Positions 8,760 through 18,059 of a stretch of 64,000 nt of DNA are shown in pieces. Origin of the DNA: Sedimentisphaera salicampi (GTDB lineage Bacteria; Planctomycetota; Phycisphaerae; Sedimentisphaerales; Sedimentisphaeraceae). The stretch is from assembly GCF_002117005.1 (NCBI RefSeq), contig NZ_CP021023.1:2900995-2964994 (forward strand), written 5' to 3'. The translations under genes were made by a program, and so were the position numbers. The notes beneath the pieces are model-generated. The model did not search any database. It was not told the DNA's origin and saw only the letters and a list, made by a program, of their open reading frames with translations. Numbering within the stretch: the first letter of the stretch is position 1; each line of letters starts with the position of its first letter.

Positions 8760-11243
8760 ATGACTCATCGGATCTTACGGGGATTATCATTGTCTCTGGC
8801 AATTTTTATTGCAATTTCAGCAAGCTTGAAGGCAGGTGAGGTAGAATTGGTGGAAAAGCCGGATGATTCAGTGAACAATTCAAATTACGTTTCAAACAGA
8901 GAGCCTCTGAAGGAATCTGCCCTTATCAAGCTCCCAATCGGTTCAATCGAGCCGGAAGGCTGGCTCAAAAGAAAGCTCGAGCTTCAGGCCGAAGGCTTTC
9001 ACGGCCATCTTATGGAGATAAGCAGATTCCTCAAAAAAGAGCAAAATTCTTGGCTCAGCCCCGAAGGAAAGGGCAAACGCGGCTGGGAAGAGGTGCCGTA
9101 TTGGCTCAAGGGCTATCTCAACTGCGCTTACGTGCTGGACGACAAGGAGATGATAGATGAGGCGATGGTGTGGATTGAAGGGGCATTGAACAGCCAGAAG
9201 GAAGACGGCTGGTTCGGGCCGGACAAGAAACGCTCCGGCGTTGCCACAAGGCTCAGCGGCAGAGACGACCTCTGGCCGAATGCAATAATGCTCTTCTGCC
9301 TGCAGGACTATTACGATGTTTCTGGCGATGAGCGGGTGATTGAGCTGATGAGAAATTACTTCAAATACCTCGCAAAGGTGCCTGATGATAGGTATCTCCT
9401 TGGATACTGGCCTAAGATGCGAGGCGGAGACATGCTCTACAGCATCTACTGGCTCTACAACCGCACCGGCGAGAAGTGGCTGCTTGACCTTGCAGAGAAA
9501 AACCACAGGCGAACAGCCCGCTGGGATGAAGATGTTGTAAACTGGCATAACGTGAATATAGCTCAGGCCTTCGGGGAAGGGGCTACATACTGGCTTCAGT
9601 CTCACGATAAATCCGACCTGTTGAGCGCATACAACAACTGGCAGAAGGTTCGTGATATTTACGGACAGATGCCCGGCGGTATGTTTGCTTCCGATGAGAA
9701 CTGCCGCGAAGGACATGACGACCCGAGGCAGTGCGTTGAGACATGCGGGATGGTCGAAGAGATGCTTTCGGATGAAACGCTTATGGCAATAACAGGCGAT
9801 ACCGTATGGGCAGACCGCTGCGAGGATGTGGCGTTTAATTCTCTCCCTGCCGCTCTAACTGCTGAGATGGACGGAATCCGCTATCTCACAGCGGTAAATC
9901 ACGTGATAAGCGATGATGAGGAGCATAACCCGGGCATACAAAACGGCGGGCCTATGTTCCATATGAATCCGCACAGGCACCGCTGCTGCCAGCATAATTT
10001 CGGCCACGGCTGGCCTTATTTCGCCCAGCACCTCTGGTATGCCTCTCCGGATAACGGCATTGCCGCTGTTTTCTATACTGACAGCAAAGTAACTGCAAAA
10101 GTTGGAAAGACCGGCGAGGAGTTTGTAATCAAGCAGACCACGAAATACCCATTTGATGAAAAGGTGTACTTCAAGATTGCCTCCGGCAAACCAACTGAAT
10201 TCCCCGTTTATCTCAGGATCCCCGGTTGGTGCAGCAATCCGGAGGTTATGGTAAACGGCGAGGAATATGCATTCTCAGGCCAAGATGACGGCGGATTCGT
10301 TAAAATCAGCAGAAAATGGCAAAAGGGAGACAGCTTCCAGATAAATCTGCCGATGAAGATAACCGTTAGGAAATGGACGAAGAACCACGGCAGCGTTTCT
10401 GTTAATCGAGGCCCGATAACATTCTCGCTGAAGATAAAAGAGAATAAATTCCGTTCCGGCGGCACAGATAAATGGCCTGCGTACGAAATCCACCCAGCTT
10501 CAGACTGGAACTATGCCCTTGAGCTGGCAGACAGCCCTGAGGAGACCTTCGAGCTGGTTGAGAGGGTTTGGCCTTCGGATCAAATGCCCTGGACGCACGA
10601 AGGCGCTCCGATTATGCTCAAGGCCAAAGGCAGAAAGATTCCGCAGTGGCAGGTGGATAGATTCAAGCTATGCCAAGAGCTGCAGGACAGCCCTGTGAAA
10701 ACTGATGAGCCGGTTGAGGATATAACGCTCATCCCGATGGGCGCAGCCCGCCTCCGCATTTCGGCTTTCCCCACAGCAGGGCAGGGCGAAAATGCAGCCC
10801 AGTGGCAGGCACCGAAAATCCCAGAGCTCCTGCCTTACTCCGCAAGCGCTTCGTTTGAAAATGACACCTTGGAGGCAATGTACGATCAGGTGCACCCTGA
10901 ACACTCCGGCGACCATTCAATCCAGCGCTTTACGTGGTGGGACCATAGAGGCACGCAGGAATGGGTGCAGTACGATTTTGATGAGCCGAAAACTGTATCC
11001 AAGACAAGCGTCTATTGGTTTGATGATACAGGCAGGGGGCGATGCCGCGTGCCGAAGTCCTGGAAACTGCTCTACAAGGATGGCGGCCAATGGAAGCCTG
11101 TAAAAACAGGCCGGAAATTCGGAACTAAGCTCGATAAGTGGAATACAGTTTCCTTTGAACAGGTTAAAACCAAATCTCTGCGTTTAGTTGTGCAGCTTAA
11201 GCAGGGTTTCTCCGGCGGAATACTTGAATGGAAAGTTGAATAA
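8760..11243 (+). CDS. GH127-like (DUF1680) beta-L-arabinofuranosidase family protein
   Basis: 827 residues with signal peptide MTHRILRGLSLSLAIFIAIS. The alpha/alpha-barrel family signature appears from LPIGSIEPEGWLKRKLELQ. The zinc-site residues known from GH127 are visible: CVETC (Glu327 and Cys329) and the HRCCQHN pair (Cys409-Cys410). In characterised members one of this Cys pair is the nucleophile. About residues 690-827 form a discoidin-like carbohydrate-binding module (WVQYDF, PKSWKLLYKDGGQW). ATG 8760 is preferred over the in-frame TTG at 8724 because CGAGG lies six nt upstream and the signal peptide then starts properly. The likely substrate is L-arabinose-containing or related glycan; specificity cannot be read from sequence. 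It is a single gene ending in a strong terminator. Confidence 0.85.
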   Translation: MTHRILRGLSLSLAIFIAISASLKAGEVELVEKPDDSVNNSNYVSNREPLKESALIKLPIGSIEPEGWLKRKLELQAEGFHGHLMEISRFLKKEQNSWLSPEGKGKRGWEEVPYWLKGYLNCAYVLDDKEMIDEAMVWIEGALNSQKEDGWFGPDKKRSGVATRLSGRDDLWPNAIMLFCLQDYYDVSGDERVIELMRNYFKYLAKVPDDRYLLGYWPKMRGGDMLYSIYWLYNRTGEKWLLDLAEKNHRRTARWDEDVVNWHNVNIAQAFGEGATYWLQSHDKSDLLSAYNNWQKVRDIYGQMPGGMFASDENCREGHDDPRQCVETCGMVEEMLSDETLMAITGDTVWADRCEDVAFNSLPAALTAEMDGIRYLTAVNHVISDDEEHNPGIQNGGPMFHMNPHRHRCCQHNFGHGWPYFAQHLWYASPDNGIAAVFYTDSKVTAKVGKTGEEFVIKQTTKYPFDEKVYFKIASGKPTEFPVYLRIPGWCSNPEVMVNGEEYAFSGQDDGGFVKISRKWQKGDSFQINLPMKITVRKWTKNHGSVSVNRGPITFSLKIKENKFRSGGTDKWPAYEIHPASDWNYALELADSPEETFELVERVWPSDQMPWTHEGAPIMLKAKGRKIPQWQVDRFKLCQELQDSPVKTDEPVEDITLIPMGAARLRISAFPTAGQGENAAQWQAPKIPELLPYSASASFENDTLEAMYDQVHPEHSGDHSIQRFTWWDHRGTQEWVQYDFDEPKTVSKTSVYWFDDTGRGRCRVPKSWKLLYKDGGQWKPVKTGRKFGTKLDKWNTVSFEQVKTKSLRLVVQLKQGFSGGILEWKVE

Positions 11244-11301
11244 CGTGCTCAGAATTCTGAGCTGCGGATGAATATCTAATTTCAGTAAATCATCTTTAAA
11301 G

Positions 11302-11333
11302 GCCTGAACGTAAGATTGCGTTCAGGCTTTTTT
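11302..11333 (+). terminator. Intrinsic terminator after GH127-like gene
   Basis: Perfect nine-base-pair stem GCCTGAACG/CGTTCAGGC with an 8-nt loop and a T-rich tail (TTTTTTCTT). Confidence 0.9.
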
Positions 11334-11334
11334 C

Positions 11335-11362
11335 TTGCAAAATAACGTTATATAGATATAAA
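11335..11362 (+). promoter_or_regulatory. Candidate sigma-70-type promoter for the DUF1266/beta-helix gene
   Basis: TTGCAA and TATAAA separated by 16 nt, directly after the terminator and about 50 nt upstream of the next start codon. Confidence 0.4.
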
Positions 11363-11413
11363 TAACTTCTATGTATTATACTCTTGTAATTTGATTTATT
11401 GGAAGATCTTTAA

Positions 11414-13642
11414 ATGAAGTATTTATATGTCCTCGCTGCTGTTTGCATATCTGCATTATGCTTGGCTGAAATCCCTGAAGACTGGAAAAAATCAATAGAG
11501 AACGGAAACATCTCATACACTATGAAGCGTAATCCGCCTGCTGAACTGGCACCTAAAGAGTACAATGACGTTCAGCGATGGGGGCTTATGGCCGGAGCGG
11601 TCCTTGCCTATCATAATCACTTCTTCCTTGATTCCTTCGAAACCTCCTGCGTTGATAATAAATGGAGTATGGCTGAAGATAAGGCTCTTTTGGAGTCGTC
11701 TTGGGGGATAACCTGCAGGGAGGATTATTTGAGTACTATGCGAAGCTTGTTCAGCGCCGGACATAGAGCCGGCTTCAAAAGGGTGAGTAATTATGCAGGC
11801 AAGATCAATGAAAAATATTTCGACGACATATTCGCCGGCTCTGTTGATAAGCCGGGCGAGGCATATCCGTTGTACATTGCCAAAGAGTTTGGGCCTCAGC
11901 TGAAGGACAAGAGCATTACAGGCTGGGATTTTACAAGAGTTATATATTTATCGCGAAACTGCAGCAAGCTTGGTTATATCTCTGAACAGCTGGCTTGGGA
12001 ATATATCTATGAAGCTTCTGTCATACTTCAGAGAACTTTTGATTCTTGGGATGAGCTTTTTGATAACTATATTATAGGAAGAAATTTCTGGTCTTTCAGC
12101 AGCTCTCTGGAGAGAAATGCCCGCTTTAATAATGAAATAAGAAGGCTTAAGAAGGTCAAAGACAGTTCTGCATTTAATCTTGACTGGAACTTGAAGCTCT
12201 CGAAGGAAAAGATGTTTGCTCCCGGGCAGCAAGCTGATATTGAAACAGAACCTGTTGAAATGAATTTCGAGCTTTCAAAAAGCATTCAGCTTTCAGATAT
12301 TAAAGAACAGTTCGAGAATGTAATCTCAGTACCCTCAGACTGCAAAACGATAGAGAAAGCTATGGAAAGGGCGCAGGCAGGGGATTGCATATACGCAGAA
12401 AAGGGCACTTATTATTTTCAGGAGCCTCTTGTTTTTAAAACGGGAGTCAGTCTTATTGGGCAGTCTCGGGATGAGGTTGTTTTGTCGGTAATTAAAACAA
12501 ATTCTCAAGTAATAAAGCTCAAAGATGCGATGGATGTTAAGCTTTGCAACTTTACTGTAAAGCAGACTGCATTCAATTTTGATAAGGAAAATACTTCCTC
12601 CCTTCTTGGCTTAGGCAAGAGCAGTTGTGCAGTCGAAAACCTCAAAGTTGAAGGTAAAAGTTTGTATGGGATATATTCAAGGGGGGATAAAGTTAAGATT
12701 ATAAATTGCGAGGTGGATACAAAACAATTATGCATTTATCTTCGGTGTAAAAAGGCTGAAATCAAAGGCTGCCTGCTGTCAGGAAGTTCAAAAATCGGCA
12801 TCAAAAATAAAAGCAGCGAGCTTACAGTATCAGATACATATATAGCGGGCAAAGGGGCAGGTATAGCAAATTTTTCAGCAGATTTGTACGTTGCTGATTG
12901 TTTTATTGAAAATAACAGATATGGGATAAGTTCCCAAAAAAGCAGCAAAATGAATATTAGCGACACCTTTATTGTATCAAATGATACAGGCTGCATAGTT
13001 CAAGGCTGCAATAACTTTGTGGTTTCTGATGTGCAGTTTGTTGGAAACTCTTTTGGGTTTAGAATTAATTTTGCGGAAAATTCAAAAACTGAAAGAAACT
13101 TGTTTTATTTGAATCATATGCAAGGCTGCAGGATACGAGGAGATGTAGAAAGTCTTAATTTAAAAAGCAATATATTCAGAAAAAATGGATTTGCGGGATT
13201 AGACATTGAATCAAGATTTTCAAAGCAGCTTATCGTGGATAATAATTTGTTTGACGAGAACGTAAAGTTTGCGATGCATGCTTCTTCGGTCGGGGTTAGT
13301 TTGAAAGGCAATATCTTTACCCGTACAAACGGTCCAGCATTATATCTGACAAGCTGCCCTCAATATGACCCTATAGATGGGAATGAATTTATAGATAATT
13401 ATGGCATACCCGTTTTGGTTTCTAAAAGCGTGGATGAGTTTTGTGAAAAAACAACCAGCATCACACGCAATAATAAGTTTAAAAATAACAGCTCCTTATT
13501 AAATATCAGCCATGAACCGGAGATTGAACACGGCTGGCCTCTGGATAAATATTTAAAATATATGAAAAAGCTTGAAGAGACCAAAGAAAAGCTTCAAGAG
13601 ACCAGAGAAAAGGCTGAAGAGATTGAAGAATCTGAAGGCTGA
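11414..13642 (+). CDS. Secreted DUF1266 and right-handed beta-helix fusion protein
   Basis: 742 residues with signal peptide MKYLYVLAAVCISALCLA. Residues about 55-225 carry the DUF1266 pattern: RWGLMAGAVLAYHN, ESSWGI, SAGHRAGF, ITGWDFTRVIYLSR, SWDELFDNYIIGRNFW. Residues about 300-700 are a pectin-lyase-like parallel beta-helix starting with a NosD/DUF1565-type coil (CKTIEKAMERAQAGDCIYAEKGTY) and many short repeats with regularly placed Asn, Ser and Gly. The last 30 residues are a Lys/Glu coiled coil. GGAAG lies 8 nt before the ATG. DUF1266 is known mainly from enterobacterial proteins of unknown function, so the exported fusion is unusual. No catalytic residues are claimed. Confidence 0.75.
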   Translation: MKYLYVLAAVCISALCLAEIPEDWKKSIENGNISYTMKRNPPAELAPKEYNDVQRWGLMAGAVLAYHNHFFLDSFETSCVDNKWSMAEDKALLESSWGITCREDYLSTMRSLFSAGHRAGFKRVSNYAGKINEKYFDDIFAGSVDKPGEAYPLYIAKEFGPQLKDKSITGWDFTRVIYLSRNCSKLGYISEQLAWEYIYEASVILQRTFDSWDELFDNYIIGRNFWSFSSSLERNARFNNEIRRLKKVKDSSAFNLDWNLKLSKEKMFAPGQQADIETEPVEMNFELSKSIQLSDIKEQFENVISVPSDCKTIEKAMERAQAGDCIYAEKGTYYFQEPLVFKTGVSLIGQSRDEVVLSVIKTNSQVIKLKDAMDVKLCNFTVKQTAFNFDKENTSSLLGLGKSSCAVENLKVEGKSLYGIYSRGDKVKIINCEVDTKQLCIYLRCKKAEIKGCLLSGSSKIGIKNKSSELTVSDTYIAGKGAGIANFSADLYVADCFIENNRYGISSQKSSKMNISDTFIVSNDTGCIVQGCNNFVVSDVQFVGNSFGFRINFAENSKTERNLFYLNHMQGCRIRGDVESLNLKSNIFRKNGFAGLDIESRFSKQLIVDNNLFDENVKFAMHASSVGVSLKGNIFTRTNGPALYLTSCPQYDPIDGNEFIDNYGIPVLVSKSVDEFCEKTTSITRNNKFKNNSSLLNISHEPEIEHGWPLDKYLKYMKKLEETKEKLQETREKAEEIEESEG

Positions 13643-14279
13643 AAGCTCCCTGTATTTCAGTTTTAAGCCGAAGGTTTTTGAATGAAAATACCAAAAACAC
13701 AAAGCTGAAATTTCGCGTTGGGCGTTATTTTTCGAAAAAAATTGAAAATTTTTACTGACCTGACAAGGCCTGTCCATTATTGTCGGTTAGCTTGTTTATT
13801 AGGCTGTTAGGCTGTTTTTTAAGCTTGTTTTTTGTGTTTTTATTGATGACTTCGAAAAAAAATAAAATATTTTTTATAAACCTTACTTGACATTTCCGCC
13901 GTTTTCCCCTAAGGGTATAGGGGAGTTGAGAGAAAGTGCAGATTCAATTGCAGTGCCGATTCGCAGTATCTTGCTGGATTGGTGCAGTCTGCAGATGTAT
14001 AATTTCACGTTGCCGTTTGATGGCAGCGTTGCGACCGGGAAAAATTTTCCCGAGAATGATTAGCCCCGCTGAAAGCGGTTTGATCTTGATTTGGTCTTTA
14101 AGACTAAAGTGGACGTTTCGGTATATCCGAACGTTTCCCCGTGCCATGGGCGTGTTCACGCCCGATAAGCGGACGAACGAAGAACGGCAGAAATGCGCCG
14201 GTTGAAATATGCGCATAAAGTGAGCGCGGTTTTGCCCGGCTTAAGTTAAAGAAAAAATGATATTATTTTAGGAGAAACT
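13643..14279 (+). other. Long non-coding leader before metK, dense in hairpins
   Basis: No credible gene in 637 bp. The first 240 bp are AT-rich. A perfect TTGACA box lies at 13887-13892, and nine hairpin candidates follow: 13906-13923 (CCCCTA/TAGGGG), 13937-13993 (TGCAGA/TCTGCA), 14007-14029, 14036-14052 (CGGGAAAAATTTTCCCG), 14066-14078 (CCGCT/AGCGG), 14094-14104, 14113-14134, 14148-14163 (GGGCGT/ACGCCC) and 14193-14216. TAGGAG at 14269-14274 is the metK ribosome-binding site. None of the known SAM or SAH riboswitch consensus cores was recognised. It may be a cis-acting metK leader or an independent structured RNA. Confidence 0.5.
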
Positions 14280-15461
14280 ATGAGTAAGATTCTTGACGAA
14301 CACGTGTTTACTTCAGAATCGGTTAGTCCTGGACATCCGGACAAAGTTTGCGATCAGATTTCTGATGCAGTACTGGATTCCTGTCTGGCGAAAGACCCAA
14401 AAAGTCGTGTGGCTTGCGAAACCCTTGTAGGGCACAATCTTGTTGTTAATGCTGGTGAAATCACATGCAGCGGCATTGATTCAATCAATACCGAAAAAAT
14501 AGCCAGAGATGTTGTTAAAGAAATCGGCTACGACAGGAAAGAACTCAAATTCTGGCACGATTCGTTTGAGTACATCTCACGCATACACGGACAGAGCCCT
14601 GATATCTCTCAGGGGGTTACCGAAGGCGAAGGCCTCTTCGATGAGCAGGGTGCTGGCGATCAGGGTATGATGTTTGGCTATGCCTGCAATGAAACACCTG
14701 AGCTTATACCAACCCCAATTGCTTTGAGCCATCGTTTGCTGATGGAGCTTGATAAGATACGCAAGTCTGGGAAGATCGACTATCTCAGGCCTGATTCAAA
14801 GTCTCAGGTTTCAGTGAAGTATGTTGGAGGTAAGCCTCAGTATATTACAACTGTGCTTATCAGCCACCAGACTAATGATGTGCCGCTGGATAAGATTCGT
14901 GAAGATCTTGTAAAAATTGCCAAGGATGTCCTTGAGCCTACAGGTCTTCTGCGGGATGATACTGAATACTACATAAACCCGACTGGAAAATTCGTTCTCG
15001 GCGGGCCTTACGCAGATGCCGGTCTTACAGGGCGTAAGATTATCGTGGATACATACGGTGGTGTAGGAAGCCATGGCGGAGGTGCTTTCTCTGGTAAAGA
15101 CCCGTCAAAGGTTGACCGTTCAGCTGCTTACTATTCTCGCTATGCTGCGAAGAATATTGTTGCAGCAGGGCTTGCTGAGAAGTGTGAGATTCAGGTATCT
15201 TATGCTATCGGTATGGCTAGGCCTTTGAGCATTAACGTGGAGACATACGAAACCGGCAAGGTTGATAACGTTAAGATTCAGAAGATTCTTGAGTCCGGCC
15301 AGATCTTTGATTTCCGTCCGGCAGCAATACTTGAAGATCTAAATCTTCTCAAACCGTCCGGATGGAGCTATATAGATTCTGCAAAATACGGACACTTCGG
15401 CCGTGATATGTTCCCATGGGAAAAGACTGATAAAGTAGAACAGCTTAAAAAGGCGCTTTAA
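14280..15461 (+). CDS. metK: S-adenosylmethionine synthase
   Basis: Makes S-adenosylmethionine from methionine and ATP in the cytoplasm. The 393 residues are the usual family length. Visible signatures: FTSESVSPGHPDKVCDQISD at the N-terminus, the GAGDQGMMFGYA methionine/ATP loop, the GGGAFSGKDPSKVDRSAAY phosphate-binding segment, and GHFGR near the end. TAGGAG five nt before the ATG fixes the start. It heads a tight run with the PfkB kinase (1 bp gap) and ahcY, so SAM formation and removal of its by-products are co-expressed. The methyltransferases just downstream are probably its main consumers. Confidence 0.97.
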   Translation: MSKILDEHVFTSESVSPGHPDKVCDQISDAVLDSCLAKDPKSRVACETLVGHNLVVNAGEITCSGIDSINTEKIARDVVKEIGYDRKELKFWHDSFEYISRIHGQSPDISQGVTEGEGLFDEQGAGDQGMMFGYACNETPELIPTPIALSHRLLMELDKIRKSGKIDYLRPDSKSQVSVKYVGGKPQYITTVLISHQTNDVPLDKIREDLVKIAKDVLEPTGLLRDDTEYYINPTGKFVLGGPYADAGLTGRKIIVDTYGGVGSHGGGAFSGKDPSKVDRSAAYYSRYAAKNIVAAGLAEKCEIQVSYAIGMARPLSINVETYETGKVDNVKIQKILESGQIFDFRPAAILEDLNLLKPSGWSYIDSAKYGHFGRDMFPWEKTDKVEQLKKAL

Positions 15462-15462
15462 T

Positions 15463-16470
15463 ATGGCTCGTTTAGAAGAGAAAAAAATTATTGGTGTCGG
15501 CTCGCCTGTAATGGATCTGCTTGCCCAGGTGGATGATGAGTTTGTCTCAACACACGCAGGGTCTAAGGGCGGAATGGAGCTCGTTGAGGATATGCAGATT
15601 CAAACAATCGTGCAAAACCTCAAATCAGAGCCTGCCATTGCTGCCGGCGGGTCTGCGGCTAATACAATTTTTGCTCTTGCAAAGCTTGAAGTTGCAGCTG
15701 CTTTCCTCGGAAAGGTTGGCAGAGATGAGACCGCCAAGGAATATCTCGACCAGTTCGAGAAGCTCAAGGGCGATCTTTCGAAGTTTAAATACTGTGATGA
15801 ATCCGCTACAGCCAAATGCCTCAGCCTTGTTACTGATGACGGCGAAAGAACAATGCGGACATGTCTTGGAGCAGCGGCTAATATGGCCGAGGGTGATATA
15901 GACGTGGAAGATTTCAGAGGCTTCGATCATGCCCACTTTGAGGGCTATCTCCTCTTCAACAAGGAGATGGCAGTTGCGGCATTAAAGGCTGCTAAAAAAG
16001 CAGGCTGCTCGGTGAGTTTGGATCTTGGTTCTTTCGAGGTGGTAAAGGCTGCCGGCGATGGGCTCCGCGATTTATTGCGGGAATATGTGGATATTGTCTT
16101 TGCAAATGAAGATGAGGCAGAGGCTTTCACCGGAGATTCCAATCTCGAAACTGCTCTTAGCGACCTCTCTGAGCTTTGCGATGTTGCAGTCGTTAAGCTT
16201 GGGGCAAAAGGTGCAATGCTTCGTGATGAAACGGGCAAGGCTGTAGTAGAAGCCGGCAAGGCAGAAACAGTGATTGATACTACAGGAGCCGGAGATTACT
16301 GGGCAGCCGGATTCCTATACGGATATCTAAACGGTTTGCCCATTAAAGAATGCGGAGAGCTCGGTTCTCTGATAGGTGCAGAAGTAGTTCAGCATCTTGG
16401 AGCAGATCTGCCTTCTGAGCGTTGGCAGAATGTGCTTGAGCAGTTCAAGAGCCGTGTTTTAGTAGAATAA
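15463..16470 (+). CDS. PfkB-family kinase, probable adenosine kinase
   Basis: 335 residues of the ribokinase/PfkB fold: N-terminal GVGSPVMDLLAQVD, the GGSAANTIFALAKL substrate-side motif, and the C-terminal anion-hole signature DTTGAGDYWAAGF with catalytic Asp. It lies one base after metK and 29 bp before ahcY. S-adenosylhomocysteine hydrolase releases adenosine, which a kinase must remove to pull the reaction forward, so adenosine is the most likely substrate. The family also includes ribokinase and fructokinase; the assignment rests on similarity and context. Confidence 0.8.
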   Translation: MARLEEKKIIGVGSPVMDLLAQVDDEFVSTHAGSKGGMELVEDMQIQTIVQNLKSEPAIAAGGSAANTIFALAKLEVAAAFLGKVGRDETAKEYLDQFEKLKGDLSKFKYCDESATAKCLSLVTDDGERTMRTCLGAAANMAEGDIDVEDFRGFDHAHFEGYLLFNKEMAVAALKAAKKAGCSVSLDLGSFEVVKAAGDGLRDLLREYVDIVFANEDEAEAFTGDSNLETALSDLSELCDVAVVKLGAKGAMLRDETGKAVVEAGKAETVIDTTGAGDYWAAGFLYGYLNGLPIKECGELGSLIGAEVVQHLGADLPSERWQNVLEQFKSRVLVE

Positions 16471-16499
16471 TCTATTTTTGAATAACAGGAGAATTATAT

Positions 16500-17927
16500 A
16501 TGACTCAAACAAAGTCTATTAACAAAAAAATCAGTGATTACGCAATTGCGGATATCGAGCTTGCAGAGTTCGGACGCAGAGAAATTGAAATTGCAGAAAA
16601 AGAGATGCCAGGGCTGATTGCCATGCGTGAGAAGTATGGCCCAGATCAGCCTCTCAAGGGAGCAAAGGTTATGGGAAGTCTGCATATGACTATCCAGACC
16701 GCTGTTCTAATCGAAACACTTATTGCTCTGGGTGCGGATGTTCGCTGGGCATCGTGCAATATTTTCTCTACCCAGGACCACGCTGCCGCAGCTATCGTTG
16801 ACAGCGGCGTTCCGGTATTTGCCTACAAAGGCGAGACTCTCGAAGAGTACTGGCAGTACACTAAGAGAGCTCTTACATGGCCGGACGGCAGCGGCCCGGA
16901 TATCATCGTTGATGACGGCGGCGACGCTACACTTATGATTCACCGCGGCTACTTTGGCGAAGATAATCCTTCAATGCTTGATGAGCCTACAGACAACAAA
17001 GAAGTGAAGATTCAGAACGAGCTTCTCAAGGAAATCCAGAAGGAAGATAATAAGTTCTGGCATAAGCTGGCAAAGAACTGCCGCGGCGTTGCAGAAGAAA
17101 CAACAACAGGCGTTCACCGTCTCTATCAGATGAGAGACAAAGGCGAGCTTCTGTTCCCAGCAATTAACGTAAATGATTCTGTAACAAAGTCTAAGTTTGA
17201 CAATATCTATGGTTGCCGTGAATCCTGCGTTGATGCTATCAAGCGTGCTACGGATGTTATGGTTGCCGGTAAAACCGCTATGGTATGCGGTTTCGGAGAT
17301 GTGGGCAAAGGTTCTGCTCAGGCGCTTTCAGCTCACAGGGCGAAAGTTCTTATCAGCGAGATAGATCCAATCTGTGCTCTTCAGGCCTGTATGGCCGGCT
17401 ACACTGTGCGTACCGTGGAAGAAGCTCTGCCAGAGGCAGATATCTACGTTACAGCCTCAGGCAACTGTGATGTTATCACAGCGGAGCATATGAGCAAGAT
17501 GAAGGATCAGGCTATCGTTTGCAACATCGGCCACTTTGACAATGAGATTCAGGTTGACCAGCTCAACAACTGGCCGGGCGTAACGAAAACAGAAATTAAG
17601 CCCGGTACTCATCAGTACACATTCGAAGACGGCCGCTCAATCTACCTTCTCGCTGAAGGCAGGCTCGTTAATCTCGGCTGCGCAACAGGCCACCCGAGCT
17701 TTGTTATGTCTAACAGCTTCTCGAACCAGACCCTCGCTGCTATAGACAACTGGCAGAAGGATAAGAAGGTTGATGTTTATCACCTCGACAAAGAGCTTGA
17801 TGAAGAGGTTGCAAGGCTGCACCTCGGTAAGCTTGATGCACACCTTACCAAGATGACAAAGCATCAGTCTGATTATCTCGGTGTACCGGTCGAAGGACCT
17901 TACAAGCCGGAACACTATCGTTACTAA
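16500..17927 (+). CDS. ahcY: Adenosylhomocysteinase
   Basis: Hydrolyses S-adenosylhomocysteine to homocysteine and adenosine with NAD as a tightly bound cofactor, relieving product inhibition of methyltransferases. 475 residues, full length. Signatures: [31 protein letters not shown], the NAD-binding [10 protein letters not shown], and [14 protein letters not shown]. The family's usual C-terminal PYKPEHYRY is intact. AGGAG precedes the ATG. It is third in the metK unit and followed by a strong terminator, which separates it from the two methyltransferases. Confidence 0.97.
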   Translation: MTQTKSINKKISDYAIADIELAEFGRREIEIAEKEMPGLIAMREKYGPDQPLKGAKVMGSLHMTIQTAVLIETLIALGADVRWASCNIFSTQDHAAAAIVDSGVPVFAYKGETLEEYWQYTKRALTWPDGSGPDIIVDDGGDATLMIHRGYFGEDNPSMLDEPTDNKEVKIQNELLKEIQKEDNKFWHKLAKNCRGVAEETTTGVHRLYQMRDKGELLFPAINVNDSVTKSKFDNIYGCRESCVDAIKRATDVMVAGKTAMVCGFGDVGKGSAQALSAHRAKVLISEIDPICALQACMAGYTVRTVEEALPEADIYVTASGNCDVITAEHMSKMKDQAIVCNIGHFDNEIQVDQLNNWPGVTKTEIKPGTHQYTFEDGRSIYLLAEGRLVNLGCATGHPSFVMSNSFSNQTLAAIDNWQKDKKVDVYHLDKELDEEVARLHLGKLDAHLTKMTKHQSDYLGVPVEGPYKPEHYRY

Positions 17928-17935
17928 GTAACTGT

Positions 17936-17962
17936 ACCGGAGGGTTTGTGCCCTCCGGTTTT
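17936..17962 (+). terminator. Intrinsic terminator after ahcY
   Basis: Perfect nine-base-pair stem ACCGGAGGG/CCCTCCGGT with loop TTTGTG and a T-rich tail. The T tail is short, so some read-through into the methyltransferase genes is possible. Confidence 0.85.
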
Positions 17963-18059
17963 AACTTTCGTTTTTATAACTCTCCGAAGGCAGGGTGCGC
18001 AAGTACTGCGCCTTAATATCCTTCAGAGTTTCTTAAAGTGAGTTTACGGAGAACTACTA

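Noticed and set aside
13936-14216. Open frames of about 90 codons on both strands within the metK leader
   Set aside because: No ribosome-binding site, no family resemblance, and dense hairpins on the same bases; more likely non-coding.
13887-14279. Known structured RNAs (tmRNA, RNase P RNA, SRP RNA, 6S, SAM/SAH riboswitch)
   Set aside because: None of their conserved cores could be found on either strand by eye.
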